Shown: one piece after another, positions 1-8,875 of the stretch
Numbering within the stretch: position 1 is the first letter of the stretch
How the letters are laid out: each line of letters starts with the position of its first letter
Source: Cellvibrio polysaccharolyticus
GTDB taxonomy: Bacteria; Pseudomonadota; Gammaproteobacteria; Pseudomonadales; Cellvibrionaceae
Length of the DNA: 64,000 bases
Assembly: GCF_015182315.1 (NCBI RefSeq)
Contig: NZ_PRDL01000001.1
Span: 1,116,001-1,180,000 of the forward strand
Reading direction: 5' to 3'
Notes under the pieces: model-generated
Told to the model about the DNA's origin: nothing
Seen by the model: the letters and a program-made list of their open reading frames with translations, nothing else
The model's database searches: none
Program-made: the position numbers and the translations under genes

Positions 1-545
1 CTGAGAGCAGCCCCATTTTCAGTAACTATCCGGAAATGTTGAAAGACAAACACCTGATGGATTTTCTCTGTGATTATCTGCGGATGATGATCATGGGCAG
101 CATGGCACCCCACGAACTGGATGCGCTGATTGATCAGGAGCTGGAAGCCCACCACGAAGAATCCCATCTGGTGCCATCTGCCATTGGTAAAGTAGCCGAC
201 GGTTTGCCCGGCTTTGGTATCGTGGCTGCGGTACTGGGTATTGTTATCACCATGGGCAAACTCGGTGGCCCAGCGGAAGAATTGGGTGTATCTGTAGCAG
301 CTGCGCTGGTAGGAACCTTGTTGGGTATTCTGCTCGCCTACGGGTTTGTTGGCCCTTTCTCTGCTTACCTTGAACACAAAAACCGCGGTGAAGCTCACTG
401 CTACACCTGCATCAAAGCCTGCATCATGGCCGCTGCCAACGGCATGCCACCGCAAGTCGCGGTGGAATGTGGTCGTAAAGTCTTGTACCACAGTGTTCGC
501 CCTGGCTTCCGCGAGTTGGAAGAACAATACCGGACCAAGAAATAA
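1..545 (+). CDS. motA: Flagellar motor stator protein MotA (5' end missing)
   Basis: This is the C-terminal part of MotA, the membrane subunit that forms the ion-conducting stator ring with MotB and drives flagellar rotation. The reading frame is open from the window edge (frame of base 3), so the gene starts upstream and the first in-window ATG at 36 is not its start. Seen: a cytoplasmic loop with FLCDYLRMM, then two membrane helices, one around GFGIVAAVLGIVITMG and one around LVGTLLGILLAYGFVGPF, then a soluble tail ending in ELEEQYRTKK. The proline/glycine-rich third and fourth helices are typical of proton-type MotA. It lies 12 bp upstream of motB, the normal order. Function is confident from family and context; the first part of the protein cannot be judged here. 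Confidence 0.95.
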   Translation, partial: ESSPIFSNYPEMLKDKHLMDFLCDYLRMMIMGSMAPHELDALIDQELEAHHEESHLVPSAIGKVADGLPGFGIVAAVLGIVITMGKLGGPAEELGVSVAAALVGTLLGILLAYGFVGPFSAYLEHKNRGEAHCYTCIKACIMAAANGMPPQVAVECGRKVLYHSVRPGFRELEEQYRTKK

Positions 546-557
546 AGGCGCATCATC

Positions 558-1478
558 ATGGAAAAGGGCGCGCGTCAGGTCGTTATTATCAACCGCAAAA
601 AGAAGGGCGGCCATGGTCATCATGGCGGTTCCTGGAAGGTCGCCTTTGCGGATTTTATGACCGCGATGATGGCCTTCTTTCTGTTGATGTGGGTGCTGGA
701 AACCACCACTAAAGATCAGCAAAAAGCGATTGCCGGTTACTTTACCGACCCGGGCAGCCGCTACGTCATTGGCCCTGGCGGCTCCAATCCTACTGTGATT
801 CAAATGAATCCGGCCCCGTCTCCCAACCCCAGTACCGACGATGCGCCGGTTCAGGTTGACCCGACCATGACGCCGTCATTGGCGGCTGCCGAAGAAGCCA
901 TTCGCCGTCAGGAGCTGGAGCAATTGGAAGATTTGCGCCAGCAGCTGCTGGACGAAATGGCGCGGATTGATTCGGCACTCAATGTGTTGAAAGACCAGAT
1001 TCTGATCGATTTCACTGCGCTCGGGTTGCGCATTCAGATTGTGGATTCCGAAGGGCGGCCGATGTTTGATGTGGGCAGCACCCATTTGAAATCCTACTCT
1101 GCCGATGTGCTGAGGGTGCTGGGCGGTATTCTCAACAAAGTACCGAACAAAATCAGCGTGACCGGCCATACCGATTCTACCCCTTACAGCGCCGGTGCGG
1201 CCTACGGTAACTGGGAGCTTTCCAGCGATCGGGCGAATAGTGCTCGCCGTGCCTTGCAGGTGGGTGGTTATCCGGAAGAGAAAGTAGCAACAGTACAGGG
1301 AATGGGCGCTGTGGCGCCGTTAAAAGCGGATGACCCGGCAGCACCGATTAACCGCCGTATTGCCATTATCGTACTGAAAAAAGCCGTGGCCGATGCTCTG
1401 GCAACGGGTGATGGTGGTGTGCCGAGTAGCGACATTCTCGGCAATCCGGATCAGGTTCTGCCGCAGCTCGACCCCTGA
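558..1478 (+). CDS. motB: Flagellar motor protein MotB
   Basis: MotB anchors the stator to peptidoglycan and carries the proton-binding aspartate. Seen in 306 residues: a basic, His/Gly-rich cytoplasmic start, one membrane helix at about residues 28-47 (VAFADFMTAMMAFFLLMWVL), with Asp32 in the position of the essential aspartate of E. coli MotB, a periplasmic coiled region rich in Glu/Gln around 110-150, and a C-terminal OmpA-like peptidoglycan-binding domain with GHTDS and NWELSSDRA motifs. It follows motA by 12 bp and is surely cotranscribed with it. Length matches the family. The start at 558 is the first ATG after motA and leaves the usual short cytoplasmic N terminus. Confidence 0.96.
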   Translation: MEKGARQVVIINRKKKGGHGHHGGSWKVAFADFMTAMMAFFLLMWVLETTTKDQQKAIAGYFTDPGSRYVIGPGGSNPTVIQMNPAPSPNPSTDDAPVQVDPTMTPSLAAAEEAIRRQELEQLEDLRQQLLDEMARIDSALNVLKDQILIDFTALGLRIQIVDSEGRPMFDVGSTHLKSYSADVLRVLGGILNKVPNKISVTGHTDSTPYSAGAAYGNWELSSDRANSARRALQVGGYPEEKVATVQGMGAVAPLKADDPAAPINRRIAIIVLKKAVADALATGDGGVPSSDILGNPDQVLPQLDP

Positions 1479-1500
1479 TATCTCCCAAACAAATTGCCTA

Positions 1501-1522
1501 TGGCCGGTTTAGTAACCGGCCA
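1501..1522. terminator. Inverted repeat between convergent motB and GGDEF genes
   Basis: A perfect 9-bp stem, TGGCCGGTT and AACCGGCCA, with a 4-base loop lies where motB and the opposite-strand cyclase gene converge. It overlaps the last codons of the cyclase gene. It lacks a T-run on either side, so it may be a weak bidirectional terminator or only an mRNA 3'-end hairpin. Confidence 0.4.
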
Positions 1523-2486
1523 CTTCCACACGATTTTTCCCCTGTTTCTTCGCTACATACATCGCCTGGTCGGCGCGGTCGAACCAGTTGCGTGCAGTTT
1601 CGTTGGTTTGCAATTGGGCGCAACCGAAAGATGCGGTAATTTCCTGGTCATTATGGTGCAGGTGCGCAGCGATCTGTTCACGCAACTCTTCTGCTACTTT
1701 TCGGGCGCCATCCAGTGTGGTGCTGCGGGCAATAATCACAAACTCCTCACCGCCAAAGCGAAAAATACGGTCGGTCTTGCGGGTTCGTGCAGACAGCACC
1801 CGGGAGATATTAATCAACAACTCATCGCCGTGCTGGTGCCCCCACAGATCGTTTACCGTCTTGAAGTTATCAATATCCAGCACGATAACCGATGCCGGTA
1901 CACCGCTGCGGTTAAAGTCCTGAATACAGCGGCGCATTTCGATATCCAGCATGCGACGGTTGGCGAGGCCGGTTAAGGCATCTTCCGAGGCAAAGCGCTC
2001 CAGCAAGGCTTGCTGCTTTTCGGTAAGGCGGGCAAAAACATAGGTCATGCAACCGGCGAAGGTTGCCGAAACAATCATGCCGGCGCCGGCAATACTGTCG
2101 TCCAGCCGCATCGCCAGCGGAAGGCTCGCCACAATCAGCAGCGCATTCACGGCAATAGCCGGGCCTGCGCGCAGCAGAAAAAAGTTGGCGCTGATGGCGG
2201 GAAAAAGCCAGAAGAAGTACATCGGCGAATTAAGGTAAAGCACCGCCAATGTGCCACCACTGTAGAGAATGGCGGCAAAAAATGAGGCTTCTGCAATACG
2301 GTGCGTGCGCCAGGCAAAAAAGGCATTCATGGCTGCGGCACATACAATCAGCACATCAATAACTGCCTTCAGGTACTCGCCATCGAGGTAGCGCAAAATG
2401 GCAAAAGGCAAAACGCCGAAGGTGGCCATGGCGGCAAACAAATACACCAGTCGCGTTTGAAAACGTTGTTTTGAACCATCAAGCAT
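1509..2486 (-). CDS. Membrane-bound diguanylate cyclase (GGDEF)
   Basis: Predicted to make cyclic di-GMP from two GTP. Seen: about 150 N-terminal residues of hydrophobic segments forming an integral-membrane sensor (roughly five or six helices, no recognised ligand domain), a short coiled linker (LTEKQQALLERF), then a GGDEF domain. The active-site motif is GGEEF at residues 245-249, a functional variant, and an RKTD inhibitory I-site lies five residues before it, so product inhibition is expected. I chose the ATG at 2486 because AAGGAGAT precedes it at good spacing; the longer frame to 2555 has no such site. It faces motAB, which fits a link between c-di-GMP and motility, but adjacency alone does not prove that. 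Confidence 0.9.
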   Translation of the reverse strand: MLDGSKQRFQTRLVYLFAAMATFGVLPFAILRYLDGEYLKAVIDVLIVCAAAMNAFFAWRTHRIAEASFFAAILYSGGTLAVLYLNSPMYFFWLFPAISANFFLLRAGPAIAVNALLIVASLPLAMRLDDSIAGAGMIVSATFAGCMTYVFARLTEKQQALLERFASEDALTGLANRRMLDIEMRRCIQDFNRSGVPASVIVLDIDNFKTVNDLWGHQHGDELLINISRVLSARTRKTDRIFRFGGEEFVIIARSTTLDGARKVAEELREQIAAHLHHNDQEITASFGCAQLQTNETARNWFDRADQAMYVAKKQGKNRVEVAGY

Positions 2487-2748
2487 GGGCCGGTATCTCC
2501 TTCCCGTTACGGGTAATCGTGCCCCTGGTAAAGCTATTACCGAGCATAGCGGCAATTGGATGATTTCGACGAATTATTTCAGGAAAAGCCAAGACAAATA
2601 TGTACTGGAAGAGTAGTCGATTAATCGTTTTTCATTCTAATCCGGGTTGCTTTTTGCTTGCGATGTGCAAGAGTTCAAGCTAATTTTTTTATGGATAAAA
2701 AATTGTTGTTATATCAATTCGCCAGTAGTTTCCAACGGGGTTTGGACG

Positions 2749-3462
2749 CTATTCCTGGCGGTTCATTTCGATGTCGCGAATCAGGGTGCGTAAGGTACCT
2801 GAGAAAAACTCCCGGCGATAGAGCACCACCACGACGAAACTGGCAGTAAACATAAATAACCAGGTATTAAAAAACCACGGCAATATCGACATCGAAAAAT
2901 AATAGGCGCGCAAACCATAGTTGTAACTGTGACCGGCATGGTCAATCACTTTGGCGGTGCTGTAGGCGTAGCGTTCACGCTGAGCGTTATTGATGCTGGC
3001 ATCGTTATGCAGGGGAGCTGCGCCCAGTAACAGGGCGGCGAAACCGTACTGGCGAATAGCCCAGGTCAGCGTGAAAAAAGCATACACATAAACCGACAAC
3101 AAGAGAAAAATTTTGAACTGCAGTTGTAACGCGGTCATGTCGGTATTAACAAATGGTAGCGTTGTCAGTGTCTGATGCACCTTGTCGGTGGACGCCATAA
3201 TAGTGACCAGACCGGCGATCACAAAAATGGTGGTGGATGCTAAAAAAGTAGTCTGGCGTTCCAGCCCGGCAATCAGGGCGGTGTCGCTGATGCGGTTTTC
3301 GCGGCGCATCATATTGAGCATCCAGTTCTTGCGGTAAATCTGTAAAACCGAGGACAGGCTATAGCGGGATTTTGCCTTGCGGCGGGCAAAGCTGGCGTAA
3401 CCGATCCAGCAAACGAAAAACCATACCGCAGCACCAATATTGATTAAAACCTGAGCGTCCAA
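2749..3462 (-). CDS. DUF599 family membrane protein
   Basis: A 237-residue integral membrane protein matching the DUF599 family, whose biochemical role is not known. Seen: a first helix at about residues 4-22, a basic stretch (ARRKAKSRYS), a conserved-looking middle (RKNWMLNMMRRENRISDTALIAGLERQTTFLAS), helices around 75-90, 118-135 and a last pair near 190-220, and an NNAQRERYAYSTAKVIDHAGHSYNYGLRAYYF-type segment that is a hallmark of the family. It stands alone on the minus strand, with an isolated upstream region of over 600 bp. The family call is good; no function is claimed. Confidence 0.8.
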   Translation of the reverse strand: MDAQVLINIGAAVWFFVCWIGYASFARRKAKSRYSLSSVLQIYRKNWMLNMMRRENRISDTALIAGLERQTTFLASTTIFVIAGLVTIMASTDKVHQTLTTLPFVNTDMTALQLQFKIFLLLSVYVYAFFTLTWAIRQYGFAALLLGAAPLHNDASINNAQRERYAYSTAKVIDHAGHSYNYGLRAYYFSMSILPWFFNTWLFMFTASFVVVVLYRREFFSGTLRTLIRDIEMNRQE

Positions 3463-4090
3463 AAAAGACTCCGTAAGCTGAAAGCGTGCCCACGGGCACG
3501 AGAAAAAATCACCGGACGTTATTAGCGACCGGTTGGGTAGCGGTGCTCTGCAATTTTCATTCTGTTTTTAACAAGGGTCAATCGCCAGACGGCAAAGACC
3601 GGTAATTTACGGTCATAACGCCTGATTAACCGTCCGATTCGTGGCTTCACCACGGGTTATGGCTTGCAACTGCACAGTTTTCAGGCTGTCACTTTTGAAG
3701 ATGCCCTGTGCAGCGGCGCTGTTTGAGTGCATTTGCCGGGCAGGCGGCTGGCTATGGTGCAGCTTTTCCGGGAATGAATAAAAGCAGGTGCGTTGCCCGC
3801 CGGCTACTCTCGCCAGCATAGTTTCTTTTCTTGTCCGACCATCCCTTGATTATTGCATCTCCGTAACCCGGCCTTCCTGGCTCATTTTGTTGTTATTGCC
3901 CATCGCTGTGAATTTGCGGTAGCTGGCAGTCTTTTTGGTATTTTGCGTTTACACTGGATCGGTAAAACAATAATAACCCTTCCATCAACCCGTGGTTAAA
4001 CAACGGAAATACACCCGTCGCCTGTGTAGCCGATGCCGTTCGTGGCAGACCGCTATGGCACAGGTTTTATGCTAAATCCGAGGTTTTGTT
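3463..4090. other. Intergenic region, no supported gene
   Basis: 628 bp between divergent genes. A 68-codon minus-strand frame at 3613-3819 has no ribosome site and no recognisable protein, so I do not call it. Near the plus-strand gene, TTTACA at 3948-3953 followed by A/T-rich AATAATAA at 3969-3976 could be its promoter, but the spacing is not ideal. Nothing else stands out. Confidence 0.4.
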
Positions 4091-5680
4091 ATGACACGTA
4101 TTGTTGACATTAATGTCTTCCCGGTTGCCGCCCCGCCAACCGGTTTTGGTGGTGATGCCCGTAATATCGCCCAGGGCGGCCCCACCTACGCCAATGTAGT
4201 CCTCGAAGTCATTACCGACCAGCCCGGCCTTAAAGGTACCGCCGTCATTTTTACCAACGGCCACGGGCTGCTGGAATCCTGCGACTTTACCCGCAGTGTT
4301 GCCCGTCGCTATCTGCTGGATCGGCAGAAACCCTTGCAGGTTGATGAACTGCATCGCGATGGCAACCTCGGCAAGCTGGCGAAAACGTTTTTACTGGATT
4401 CCGACTACAGCTGGCTGGGTAGCGTTGGTGTATCGCGCATGGCGATTGGTGCGGTAATCAATGCCTTGTGGGATCTTACTGCGAAACTACAGGGCGTTCC
4501 GGCATGGCAATTGATTGCTGATATGTCACCGGAAGAACTGCTGGCGTTTATCGACTTTGAACAAATTGGCGATGTGGTGTCGCAGCAAGAGGCGCTGGAC
4601 ATTTTCCGCCAGGCACAGCACGGCAAACAGGCGCGCATTGAAGCCATTTATGAAAAAGGTTTACTCGCCTACAACACCGCTGGCTGGAGCGGTATCAGCC
4701 TTGAAGGGTTGGTCGATCAAACGATCAAAATGATTCACGCCGGTTGGCCGCAAATTAAAATCAAAGTTGGCGCAAGCTGGTCCGGCATGCGCGTCAAAGC
4801 CGATGAAGAAGGCCGCATTCTGTCGCGGGATGATCTGGATCGCATGGCATTGCAAGCGGCCAATGACGATGCGGAACGTATGATTCTGGTGTACAAAACC
4901 ATTGATCAGCATGACACACGAAACCGCAAAATGACCGTGGCGGTAGACAGCAATCAGGTGTTTGATCCGCGCTCGGCATTTATTTTTATGAAGTCGCTGG
5001 CTGAGCAAATTTATGCCAACAACCCGGCGCACACCATTCAATGGTTTGAAGAACCCACCAACCAACACAGCGCGATCGGCCACGTGTGGATTCAGCAGCA
5101 ATTGGATAACGCCTTCCGTGATTACAACCCGCCGCTGCATGTGCCTATTTCTACCGGGGAGCAAGGTGCATCGCCGGTGACCTTCAAGGACTTGATGCAC
5201 GCGCCGGTTTTCGGCAGCGACGGTGAAAAGCGTTCCATTGATGTTATTCAAATGGACTACGCCCGCGTTGCCGGTATTGGCGATAACCTCGCTATTTTAT
5301 TGCTGGCTAAAAAAGCGCGCCTTGAAGGTCGCGACGTGCGCATTTGTCCGCATACCGGTGGTATCGGTTTGTGCGAAGGCATGCGTAATGTGCAAGCCAT
5401 CAAACAGGCTTTGTTTGGCAGCACCAATAATGCCGGGGTGGAAGATATTCTGGAGTTTGTCGCCGAAGAAGTGCGCAGTGTGCACGAAGGGGTTTTTATC
5501 AACCCGGCCATTGTCATCGACGGTTATTATCAAATGAGTCGCACGCCGGGTGTGGGTGTAGATTATACCGATGAGGGCATTCTTAATTATCGGCTGCCGG
5601 ATGGAAAAGCTTGGCAGGCGACTGAAAAATTTCGGGAACTGGCCGAGCGCTTTACGCTCTCGGAAAATTTCTATAGCTGA
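4091..5680 (+). CDS. L-fuconate-dehydratase-like enolase-superfamily enzyme
   Basis: Predicted Mg2+-dependent sugar-acid dehydratase of the enolase superfamily. Closest by eye is L-fuconate dehydratase: the stretch DMSPEELLAFIDFEQIGDVVS and the STGEQ...CPHTGGIGLCEGMRN tail echo it. Seen: a KIK motif with Lys223/Lys225 (general base), metal ligands Asp286 (AVDSNQ), Glu320 (WFEEPT) and Glu357 (STGEQ), and general-acid-type His421 (CPHTGG). All catalytic positions are present. At 529 residues it is about 90 longer than usual fuconate dehydratases; the extra sequence is spread between the barrel strands after Lys225. No sugar transporter, aldolase or kinase gene sits beside it, so the true substrate is open. 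Superfamily certain, fuconate subgroup likely, substrate unproven. Confidence 0.8.
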   Translation: MTRIVDINVFPVAAPPTGFGGDARNIAQGGPTYANVVLEVITDQPGLKGTAVIFTNGHGLLESCDFTRSVARRYLLDRQKPLQVDELHRDGNLGKLAKTFLLDSDYSWLGSVGVSRMAIGAVINALWDLTAKLQGVPAWQLIADMSPEELLAFIDFEQIGDVVSQQEALDIFRQAQHGKQARIEAIYEKGLLAYNTAGWSGISLEGLVDQTIKMIHAGWPQIKIKVGASWSGMRVKADEEGRILSRDDLDRMALQAANDDAERMILVYKTIDQHDTRNRKMTVAVDSNQVFDPRSAFIFMKSLAEQIYANNPAHTIQWFEEPTNQHSAIGHVWIQQQLDNAFRDYNPPLHVPISTGEQGASPVTFKDLMHAPVFGSDGEKRSIDVIQMDYARVAGIGDNLAILLLAKKARLEGRDVRICPHTGGIGLCEGMRNVQAIKQALFGSTNNAGVEDILEFVAEEVRSVHEGVFINPAIVIDGYYQMSRTPGVGVDYTDEGILNYRLPDGKAWQATEKFRELAERFTLSENFYS

Positions 5681-5818
5681 ATTTATACTATTCTGAAGCG
5701 GCGGTTGTTGACTCGGGTCGGCAGCCGCTGTTTTTTTGCGACAGGTGTAACAATTTTTTAAAAATCCATAGAAAATTGAATTTTTCATTAACCGTATGTT
5801 GTGTGTGGAGGATATTTC

Positions 5819-6295
5819 ATGCAGGACATGTTTGCGCTGACACATTCCATTCCTGTTACGATTTTGCGGTCTACCATTGTTTATCTGATTTTGCTGGTAA
5901 TTATCCGTTATCTGCCAAAACGCAATATTGGTAGTATTGCACCTCACGATATTTTAATTCTGGTTGTTATTGGCGGACTGGCCAATGATGGTATCCTGGG
6001 TGGCGCCGATTCTGTGGGCGATTTCCTGTTAATGACCTCTGTTATCATCGGCTGGGCGCTGGTGGTGGACTGGCTGGATTACCGATTCTCAATTCTCGGC
6101 TGGCTTTTTAAAGCCAAACAAACACCGCTGATTGATCATGGGCGGATACTTCGTAAAAACCTTCATGAAGAAATGATTACCGAAGACGAATTGTGGGCTG
6201 CGCTGCGTAAACACGGTGTGGATAATCTTGAAGCCGTCAAATCTGCTTACGTGGAGGCAGACGGTAGAATCAGCGTGATTCAGCACGAGAAGTGA
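5819..6295 (+). CDS. DUF421 (YetF-like) membrane protein
   Basis: A 158-residue DUF421 protein. Seen: two or three membrane helices in the first 85 residues (TILRSTIVYLILLVIIRYL, ILILVVIGGLAND, FLLMTSVIIGWALVVDWL), then a cytoplasmic C-terminal part with the family signature: ...LIDHGRILRKNLHEEMITEDELWAALRKHGV... and a final strand pair (GRISVIQHEK). The domain has no established biochemical activity; Bacillus YetF-type relatives are linked to spore or stress physiology. I chose the ATG at 5819 because GGAGGA lies 7 bases upstream; an in-frame GTG at 5801 would place that ribosome site inside the gene. Family confident, function unknown. Confidence 0.85.
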   Translation: MQDMFALTHSIPVTILRSTIVYLILLVIIRYLPKRNIGSIAPHDILILVVIGGLANDGILGGADSVGDFLLMTSVIIGWALVVDWLDYRFSILGWLFKAKQTPLIDHGRILRKNLHEEMITEDELWAALRKHGVDNLEAVKSAYVEADGRISVIQHEK

Positions 6296-6350
6296 ACGGA
6301 TAGAATGTTGTCTGTCGTATAACCGCGAAAAGGCAGACGTGTCTCCCGAA

Positions 6351-6380
6351 AAAAATCCTCCACTGCTGCGGAGGATTTTT
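6351..6380. terminator. Bidirectional rho-independent terminator
   Basis: A perfect 11-bp stem, AAAAATCCTCC and GGAGGATTTTT, with loop ACTGCTGC. The A-run on one side and T-run on the other let it end both the DUF421 gene (plus) and the FMN reductase gene (minus), which converge here. Confidence 0.9.
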
Positions 6381-6391
6381 CCTTGGGTATT

Positions 6392-6940
6392 TTATTGCAA
6401 AGACTGTGAAAAACCGGCGAGAAATTTCTGCAAACGGTTTTCAATAGCCGCGTCGGTTAATTTACCTTGTGCATCAAAAACCTCATGCGCTTTTGGTACC
6501 AATAATGAACCACCGGTCCAAAGATGGGTGCCGAGTGTTTTCAACACCGGCAGCCAGGCGGTTTGTGACAGCAGCGTCCCAAACGCGCCCGGTGATGCGC
6601 CTGCCAAGGCAAAGGGTTTGCCACCGAATACACCGGGTATGTCGCTGGCAGGGCGAGACAGCCAATCAATCGCATTTTTTACCACGCCGGGAATACTGTT
6701 GTTGTATTCCGGTGTGGCAATAATCACCCCGTCAGCCTTGCGCAATTTTTCTTTCAGCGTTGCTACCGCTGCGGGAATGCCTTCTTTGGCTTCCAGGTCG
6801 CCGTCATACAGCGGAATGCCATGCAGCGTAGCAATCTCCAGTGTTGTGCCTTCGGGCAGCAGATTTTTTGCGGCGTGCAATAACGCGGTATTAAATGATT
6901 GCTGGCGCAGACTTCCGGAAATGCCGAGGATATGCGTCAT
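6392..6940 (-). CDS. NADPH-dependent FMN reductase / quinone reductase family
   Basis: A 182-residue flavodoxin-like oxidoreductase that would use NAD(P)H and bound FMN to reduce quinones, azo compounds or metals such as chromate. Seen: the FMN phosphate loop ISGSLRQQSFNT at residues 6-17, the family signature PEYNNSIPG near residue 80, followed by VVKNAIDWLSR, and a second flavin-contacting GGKPFALAGASPG. Length fits ChrR/YieF-type enzymes. It is followed on the same strand by the OsmC gene's region, and both are detoxification-type proteins, but they are separate enough (62 bp) that an operon is only possible. Substrate not predictable from sequence. Confidence 0.88.
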   Translation of the reverse strand: MTHILGISGSLRQQSFNTALLHAAKNLLPEGTTLEIATLHGIPLYDGDLEAKEGIPAAVATLKEKLRKADGVIIATPEYNNSIPGVVKNAIDWLSRPASDIPGVFGGKPFALAGASPGAFGTLLSQTAWLPVLKTLGTHLWTGGSLLVPKAHEVFDAQGKLTDAAIENRLQKFLAGFSQSLQ

Positions 6941-7002
6941 GGTGCGCTCCTGTGTGGGTAGAAAGTGATCCTGACAGTATGGCTCATCGCAGACGCTGCT
7001 GC

Positions 7003-7404
7003 TTAACCCGCGAGCGCAGAATGAATACGCACGTCACCGCTCAACAATTTGTGTATCGGGCAGGCGTTGGCAATTTGTAGCAAACGCTCTTTCTGGTCGT
7101 CATTCAATGCACCGTGCAGTGTCAAACGGCGTTGAATATCGGTGCCCGACGTTGGCTTGCCATCCGGGTTCAGGATCAATTCTATATCCACTTTTTCCAG
7201 CGGCCATTCCTTGCGGTTGGCGTACATTTTCAGCGTAATGGCAGTGCAAGCACCCAGGCTGGAAAGTAATAATTGGCCGGGGGTAGGGCCGGCGTTGGCA
7301 CCACCGAGATCAGCAGGCTCGTCGGCCAGCCATTGATGTTCGCCACCGAGCAAGGTAACGGTGTAGGGCAGGTTATCAATGGCAGCGTGTACGGTGGTAG
7401 GCAT
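7003..7404 (-). CDS. OsmC family peroxiredoxin-like protein
   Basis: Predicted thiol peroxidase of the OsmC/Ohr superfamily, acting on organic hydroperoxides. Seen in 133 residues: the two active-site cysteines Cys53 (SLGACTAITL) and Cys115 (NACPIHKLL), with GPTPGQLLLSSLGACTA being the classic OsmC helix. The codon before the ATG at 7404 is an in-frame TTG; I start at the ATG, which has CGGAG upstream. It is shorter than Ohr and matches the YhfA/OsmC-like group. It is transcribed just upstream of the FMN reductase gene and may share its message. Confidence 0.88.
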   Translation of the reverse strand: MPTTVHAAIDNLPYTVTLLGGEHQWLADEPADLGGANAGPTPGQLLLSSLGACTAITLKMYANRKEWPLEKVDIELILNPDGKPTSGTDIQRRLTLHGALNDDQKERLLQIANACPIHKLLSGDVRIHSALAG

Positions 7405-7650
7405 CAACAGAACTCCGGGTGTTTAAATACGGCAGTATCTGTGGCTTTGGCACATCTGACAAGCGGCCAAAGGCATCCGCAACGTGGGCCGCCCTGGTGT
7501 GCTGGGCGGCCCGGGAGCCTTACAGTTTTGCACAGGTTAACCAACCGTAAACTCCCCATTCTGTCGTCGAGTAACAATGGCACCGCCAGGGCGGGGATCG
7601 GTCCGGGCAGAGCACCGGCGCTTGCTGAATAAAGCCGCGCCGGTGCAGGC
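7405..7650. other. Gap with a strong GC-rich hairpin
   Basis: No gene is supported here. The notable element is a perfect 9-bp stem, GGGCCGCCC (7486-7494) and GGGCGGCCC (7504-7512), loop TGGTGTGCT. There is no T-run on either strand, so it is not a standard terminator; it may still protect the 3' end of the MscS transcript, which runs into it from the right. Confidence 0.45.
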
Positions 7651-8766
7651 TTATACCGGCGGTTGCCGTTCGGTGGTGTGGATTTCCGGGGTAGCATCAA
7701 AGTCTTTCGCTTCCGCCTCGGAGCTGAATTCAGTGCGCAATTTGGGCAAGGCATCCGGGTAGTTTCTACCGAGGAAAGCGACCATGTTCTCGCGCAGGTA
7801 GCAGCGCAAGTCGAAGCTTTTGGAGGAGTCGCCGGAGCTTGCGAGAATACGGATTTGCAGGCATCTGTCGGTCGCATCTGTTACCTGCAGCACTTTCACC
7901 CGGCCGTCCCATAGCGAGGGCGGAGCTTCCTCCAGTAAACGATCCAGTTCTTTGCGCAAGGCGTCGGCAGGAACCTGATAATCGACCCAGAAGAAAACGG
8001 AACCCAGAATACTTGAGGTGCGACGCGTCCAGTTTTGAAAGGGATTTTCAATAAACCATTGCAGCGGCACAATCAAACGGCGTTCATCCCAAATACGCAC
8101 CACCACGTAGGTGCCGGTAATTTCTTCAACGCGCCCCCATTCCCCTTCAACAATCACCACGTCGTCAAGGCGGATCGGTTGGGTGAGCGCGATTTGCAAA
8201 CCGGCGATAATATTGCCGAGCACCGGTTTTGCGGCAAAACCTACCGCCAGGCCGGCCAGACCGGCGGATGCCAGCAAGCTGGTACCAAATTGCCGCGCGC
8301 CCGGAAAGGTCATCAGCATCGCCGATAAGCCAAATAAAATGACAAAAACGCTCAGCGTTTGTACCAGCACCCGCGTTTGAGTTTGTACGCGCCGCGCCGA
8401 CAGATTGTCGGCGGTGTTCATGGGGTGCTGCCGCGCAATAATGGTTTGAATGGAGCCCGCCACTCGCAAGCCCAGCCAGGTGAACACACCAATCATGGCC
8501 AGCGTATTAAGGTGGCGCAGGGCAGAGATCATAAAAATATCGTCTGCGGCATTTGCCCACACGGTTTGCAAACCGATTAACGGCACCAGGTATTGCAACG
8601 GGGTACGCGTGCAATTCAGCACATCGCGTATAAACGGGAAGGGTTTCGACAAACGATACAGCAGCTTCCACACCAGCCGGGCGACCACAAAAAGAATCGC
8701 CGCCACCACCGCAGCGACAGACAATAAAACCAGCTCCGGCAAAATACTATTCCAGTCGATATTCAT
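7651..8766 (-). CDS. Small-conductance mechanosensitive ion channel (MscS family)
   Basis: Predicted tension-gated channel that releases solutes on osmotic downshock. Seen in 371 residues: several N-terminal membrane helices (about 12-32, 60-75, 88-105, 133-152), the pore-lining Gly/Ala-rich helix (SLLASAGLAGLAVGFAAKPVLGNIIAGLQIALTQPIRLDD) near residues 164-205, and the beta-domain that follows (VEGEWGRVEEITGTYVVVRIWDERRLIVPL with WFIENPFQNWTR). It has more transmembrane segments than E. coli MscS and resembles the longer MscS-like channels (YnaI/YbdG class). C terminus is short and Glu-rich. It appears monocistronic. Confidence 0.92.
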   Translation of the reverse strand: MNIDWNSILPELVLLSVAAVVAAILFVVARLVWKLLYRLSKPFPFIRDVLNCTRTPLQYLVPLIGLQTVWANAADDIFMISALRHLNTLAMIGVFTWLGLRVAGSIQTIIARQHPMNTADNLSARRVQTQTRVLVQTLSVFVILFGLSAMLMTFPGARQFGTSLLASAGLAGLAVGFAAKPVLGNIIAGLQIALTQPIRLDDVVIVEGEWGRVEEITGTYVVVRIWDERRLIVPLQWFIENPFQNWTRRTSSILGSVFFWVDYQVPADALRKELDRLLEEAPPSLWDGRVKVLQVTDATDRCLQIRILASSGDSSKSFDLRCYLRENMVAFLGRNYPDALPKLRTEFSSEAEAKDFDATPEIHTTERQPPV

Positions 8767-8820
8767 CAGGCCGACTCCTCACCACATTAATACTTTTTAT
8801 AAAACCTGCGCCGATAATTG

Positions 8821-8854
8821 TTAAAGGCGCTGACTAACGTGTCAGCACCTTTAA
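8821..8854. terminator. Hairpin between SDR and MscS genes
   Basis: TTAAAGG-C-GCTGAC pairs with GTCAGC-A-CCTTTAA around a 6-base loop, a 14-position stem with one mismatch. It sits just downstream of the SDR gene (minus strand). No clear T-run follows on the minus strand, so termination strength is uncertain. Confidence 0.5.
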
Positions 8855-8875
8855 CCGCGCACAACACTGCTGAAA

